Below, piece after piece: positions 61,710-64,000 of a DNA stretch of 64,000 bases; the stretch's first letter is position 1, and every line of letters starts with the position of its first letter. A model generated the notes under the pieces. That model worked only from the letters and a program-made list of their open reading frames with translations. It had not been told where the DNA came from and ran no database searches. The translations under genes and the position numbers were made by a program. Source of the stretch: CAWGCA01 sp963820955 (GTDB lineage Bacteria; Pseudomonadota; Gammaproteobacteria; Chromatiales; Chromatiaceae). The stretch spans positions 1-64,000 of the forward strand of contig CAWGCA010000003.1 in NCBI GenBank assembly GCA_963820955.1, read 5' to 3'.

Positions 61710-63326
61710 CTAGAACAATCCACTGATGCTTCCAAATTGATCAATATCAATATTCTGGGCCGCCGGCCGCTTGGGCAGACCCGGCATGGTCATGATCTTA
61801 CCGGTGTAGATCACGACAAAACCGGCACCGGCCGATACTCGGGCGCCTTGCACCGAAATGCGGAACCCCTTTGGTCTCCCGCTGAGTTTCGGGTTATCTG
61901 ACAAAGAAGCCGGCGTCTTGGCGACGCAGATCGGAAGCCCGCCAAACCCCAGATTGGTGATCTGGCTAAGCTGATTTTCCGCTTCGCTTGAGAAATTCAC
62001 CCCATCAGCCCCATAGATCCGCTCTGCCAGAATTTCCACCTTTTCTTTGAGTTCCATATTCTGGTCGTACAGAGGCCTGAATTCCGATCCCGCTTGACAG
62101 GCATCCACAACGCCCTGCGCAAGCTCAAGCCCCCCCTTACCACCGGCCTCTCGATAATCGGTGATCTCTGCGGGGACCCCGAGATCACGACAGGCACCCA
62201 GGATACTATCCAGTTCCTGTTCCTGGTCGTCCAGGAAGCGGTTGATACAGATCAAGACCGGGACCCCAAACTGGGCGAGATTCTCGACATGTTTCTGCAC
62301 GTTTTCAATACCATGCAGAAGAAAGGCCCGGCGGGTAACGACCAACACCACGGCGCTGGGTGTCATTTGACTGGTGCCGCACTTGATATGAAAGAACTTC
62401 TCGGCCCCCAGATCGGCGCCAAATCCAGCCTCGGTGACCGTGTAGTCAGCCAGCTTGCGGGCCATCCGGGTTGCGACCAGGGTATTGCAACCGTGGGCGA
62501 TATTGGCGAAGGGACCGCCATGCACGAAGGCCGGCACTCCCTCGATGGTCTGTACCAGATTGGGATTCATGGCATTCTTCATCAACGCCGCCATCGCCCC
62601 ATTGACGCCAAGTTCGAACGCCTTGACCGGGCGCCCCAGGGAATCATAACCAACCAGGACATTGCCCATGCGTTCCTTCAGGTCCATCAAATCCCCGGAC
62701 AATCCCCAGATTGCCATGATTTCGGAGGCTGCGGTGATTTCAAACCCGTCTTCGCGCATGACACCGTTTACACCGCCCCCCTCCAGGCCGACCAGAGTAC
62801 TGCGCAGGGAACGGTCATTCATGTCGATAACCCGCTTCCAGAGCACTTTACGCGGATTGATCTCTGGCTGATTCCTCTGGTGCAGGTGGTTATCGACAAC
62901 CGCGGCCAGCAGATTGTGCGCGGTGGATACTGCATGCAGATCACCGGTGAAGTGGAGATTGATCTCCTCCATCGGCAGCACCTGGGAATAACCTCCCCCC
63001 GCGGCCCCTCCCTTCAGTCCCATACAAGGCCCCAGGGACGGCTCCCGGATGGCTATTATGGTTTTCTTACCCAATTGCGCCATTGCCTGGGCCAGACCGA
63101 TGGTCGTGGTGGTTTTTCCCTCTCCATGCTTGGTAGGCGTCATGGCGGTAACCAAGATCATCTTCCCGTCAGGGCGGTCGACCAGACGTTGTGCTACCTG
63201 GAGCGGAACCTTGGCGATATGTCTGCCGTATAGAAACAGGTCGTCTTCCGCCAGCCCGATGGAGGCCGCGATCTCAGTGATCGGACGCAGTTCTGCCTCC
63301 CGCGCGATTTCGATATCGGGGATCAT
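61710..63326 (-). CDS. fhs: Formate-tetrahydrofolate ligase
   Basis: A 538-residue enzyme (the family is typically about 555) that ATP-dependently loads formate onto tetrahydrofolate, feeding 10-formyl-THF for purines and one-carbon metabolism. P-loop PTKHGEGKTTTT (64-75), EPSLGPCMGLKGGAAGGGYSQVLPMEEINLHFTGD, and SGDLMDLKERMGN. C-terminal IYTGKIMTMPGLPKRPAA is characteristic. ATG overlaps the stop of the SerB-like gene (ATGA, 63323-63326), so the two are translationally coupled. Confidence 0.95.
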   Translation of the reverse strand: MIPDIEIAREAELRPITEIAASIGLAEDDLFLYGRHIAKVPLQVAQRLVDRPDGKMILVTAMTPTKHGEGKTTTTIGLAQAMAQLGKKTIIAIREPSLGPCMGLKGGAAGGGYSQVLPMEEINLHFTGDLHAVSTAHNLLAAVVDNHLHQRNQPEINPRKVLWKRVIDMNDRSLRSTLVGLEGGGVNGVMREDGFEITAASEIMAIWGLSGDLMDLKERMGNVLVGYDSLGRPVKAFELGVNGAMAALMKNAMNPNLVQTIEGVPAFVHGGPFANIAHGCNTLVATRMARKLADYTVTEAGFGADLGAEKFFHIKCGTSQMTPSAVVLVVTRRAFLLHGIENVQKHVENLAQFGVPVLICINRFLDDQEQELDSILGACRDLGVPAEITDYREAGGKGGLELAQGVVDACQAGSEFRPLYDQNMELKEKVEILAERIYGADGVNFSSEAENQLSQITNLGFGGLPICVAKTPASLSDNPKLSGRPKGFRISVQGARVSAGAGFVVIYTGKIMTMPGLPKRPAAQNIDIDQFGSISGLF

Positions 63327-64000
63327 GACGAATTCTGTCGCTTGACCAGGACGGGAACGCCAAAACAGCCAAGTAAACCTATCAGCGACTCCTTGCTGAG
63401 GATATGCTGATTGTAGTATTCAAGCAGAACCTTCATGTCGAAGCGCATGCGCAATCCCGGCGGGGCACCTTCGACAACATCGTCGTCGCTGACAATCGTT
63501 ATATCGTCCCGCGACACCCCCTCCAGCGTGGTCAGGCGGGAAATGACCTTATCCCGACTGAGATCCTCCAGTGAGGCATGCTCGAGTTCTCCGGTCAGTG
63601 CGATGGCGTCATCGTTCTCCACCAGGGAGATGGCGAAACAGTGATCGATTCCGAGTTTTTCTTTGAGTATCTCGGAGACACAGCTGAATCCCCGAGACAC
63701 CAATGCGATCTTGTATCCCATAATCTTCAGTGTCTGGATCAACTCCACTGTACCCGGCGTAACCTCGATCGCATCGGCCACGTTGGTAGCGACCTCCAGC
63801 GGCACGTTCTCGAGGCAACTGGCGGCGCAGTTCAAAACGGTGCCCAGGTCGCCCTGTTTGTAGGTGGCGTTGAAATCACTGGCAGAAATACCGGTCAGCG
63901 CCAGGATCTGCTCCAGGGTCTGCTGGTCGATGAAGCTGGAATGAATATCGAACAACAGGATTCGTTTCTTTTTGTTGAATACATCCTCGCTTTGAAACAG
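63323..64000 (-). CDS. SerB-like HAD protein with degenerate catalytic motifs (cut by window edge)
   Basis: The open frame continues past the window edge; about 225 residues of the C-terminal part are seen, the N-terminal ACT domain of SerB proteins would lie outside. It aligns with the phosphoserine phosphatase HAD core, but motif I reads LLFDIHSSFID where DMDSTLIE is expected (second Asp replaced by His), motif II reads VSRGF for SGGF, and motif III reads SDDDVVEGAP in place of GDGAND. The final helix pair (YNQHILSKESLIGLLG) remains SerB-like. Phosphatase activity is doubtful. It overlaps fhs by 4 bases and is upstream of it. Confidence 0.75.
   Translation of the reverse strand: MFQSEDVFNKKKRILLFDIHSSFIDQQTLEQILALTGISASDFNATYKQGDLGTVLNCAASCLENVPLEVATNVADAIEVTPGTVELIQTLKIMGYKIALVSRGFSCVSEILKEKLGIDHCFAISLVENDDAIALTGELEHASLEDLSRDKVISRLTTLEGVSRDDITIVSDDDVVEGAPPGLRMRFDMKVLLEYYNQHILSKESLIGLLGCFGVPVLVKRQNSS

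Noticed and set aside
62094..63233. 379-residue plus-strand open frame
   Set aside because: Antisense to fhs.

Overview
The window (about 57% G+C by eye) looks like a chromosomal segment of a sulfur-oxidising gammaproteobacterium of the Chromatiales/Sedimenticola kind. The pointers are a Gly/Tyr/Trp-rich exported protein resembling the sulfur globule proteins of purple sulfur bacteria, a caa3-type oxidase cluster with its own assembly factors, a cytochrome c'-like protein, a PEP-CTERM protein and typical gammaproteobacterial housekeeping genes (gshA, pbpG, prc, mazG, SURF1, cyoE). The assignment is inference from gene content; no rRNA, tRNA or CRISPR array was seen.

Layout. 1-8.7 kb: partial gshA, a PBP7-type endopeptidase, then a leftward run mazG - yjbQ - Nudix(DUF4743) - prc that looks like a metabolite-repair/quality-control group, an EamA exporter and a class V aminotransferase. 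8.8-10.4 kb: small genes and the sulfur-globule-like gene. 10.4-16.8 kb: a leftward three-gene operon coding for a membrane pentaheme cytochrome with TPRs, a CRTAC1/ASPIC-UnbV protein and a TPR lipoprotein, an uncharacterised redox/surface system. 17-22.7 kb: a DUF4403 protein, an OmpA-type lipoprotein, and a 985-residue ExeA-like ATPase fused to tandem repeats, coiled coil, TPR and ankyrin repeats, then a pterin dehydratase.

22.8-32 kb: copper group (DUF302, CopZ, CopA), a 500-residue lipoprotein of unknown function, and a Fur-box-controlled Fe(III) ABC importer. 31.9-38 kb: a sterol desaturase-like protein with an apparent internal deletion, gamma-glutamyltransferase, cytochrome c'-like protein, a TPR protein and a PEP-CTERM protein with a good sigma-54 promoter. 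38-43.4 kb: LysM-FecR protein, CHASE2 histidine kinase and OmpR-type regulator. 43.4-47 kb: a gene-poor stretch with a MITE-like element, small stress-type proteins, a 34-residue membrane ORF and MscL with a zinc ribbon.

47-59 kb: the aa3/caa3 oxidase region (DUF2244, coxB, coxA, a 43-residue ORF, ctaG, coxC, DUF2909, SURF1, SCO-like, cyoE, a divergent haem-copper-oxidase-like protein, ctaA with a frameshift, SCO, DUF2189). 59-64 kb: an unknown membrane protein behind a C12 tract, a CPA2 antiporter, formate-tetrahydrofolate ligase, and a SerB-like protein whose catalytic motifs are degenerate and which runs off the window.

The strongest candidates for undescribed biology are the pentaheme cytochrome/CRTAC1/TPR operon (10.4-16.8 kb), the OmpA lipoprotein + ExeA-TPR-ankyrin pair (18.7-22.2 kb), and the degenerate SerB-like protein translationally coupled to fhs.
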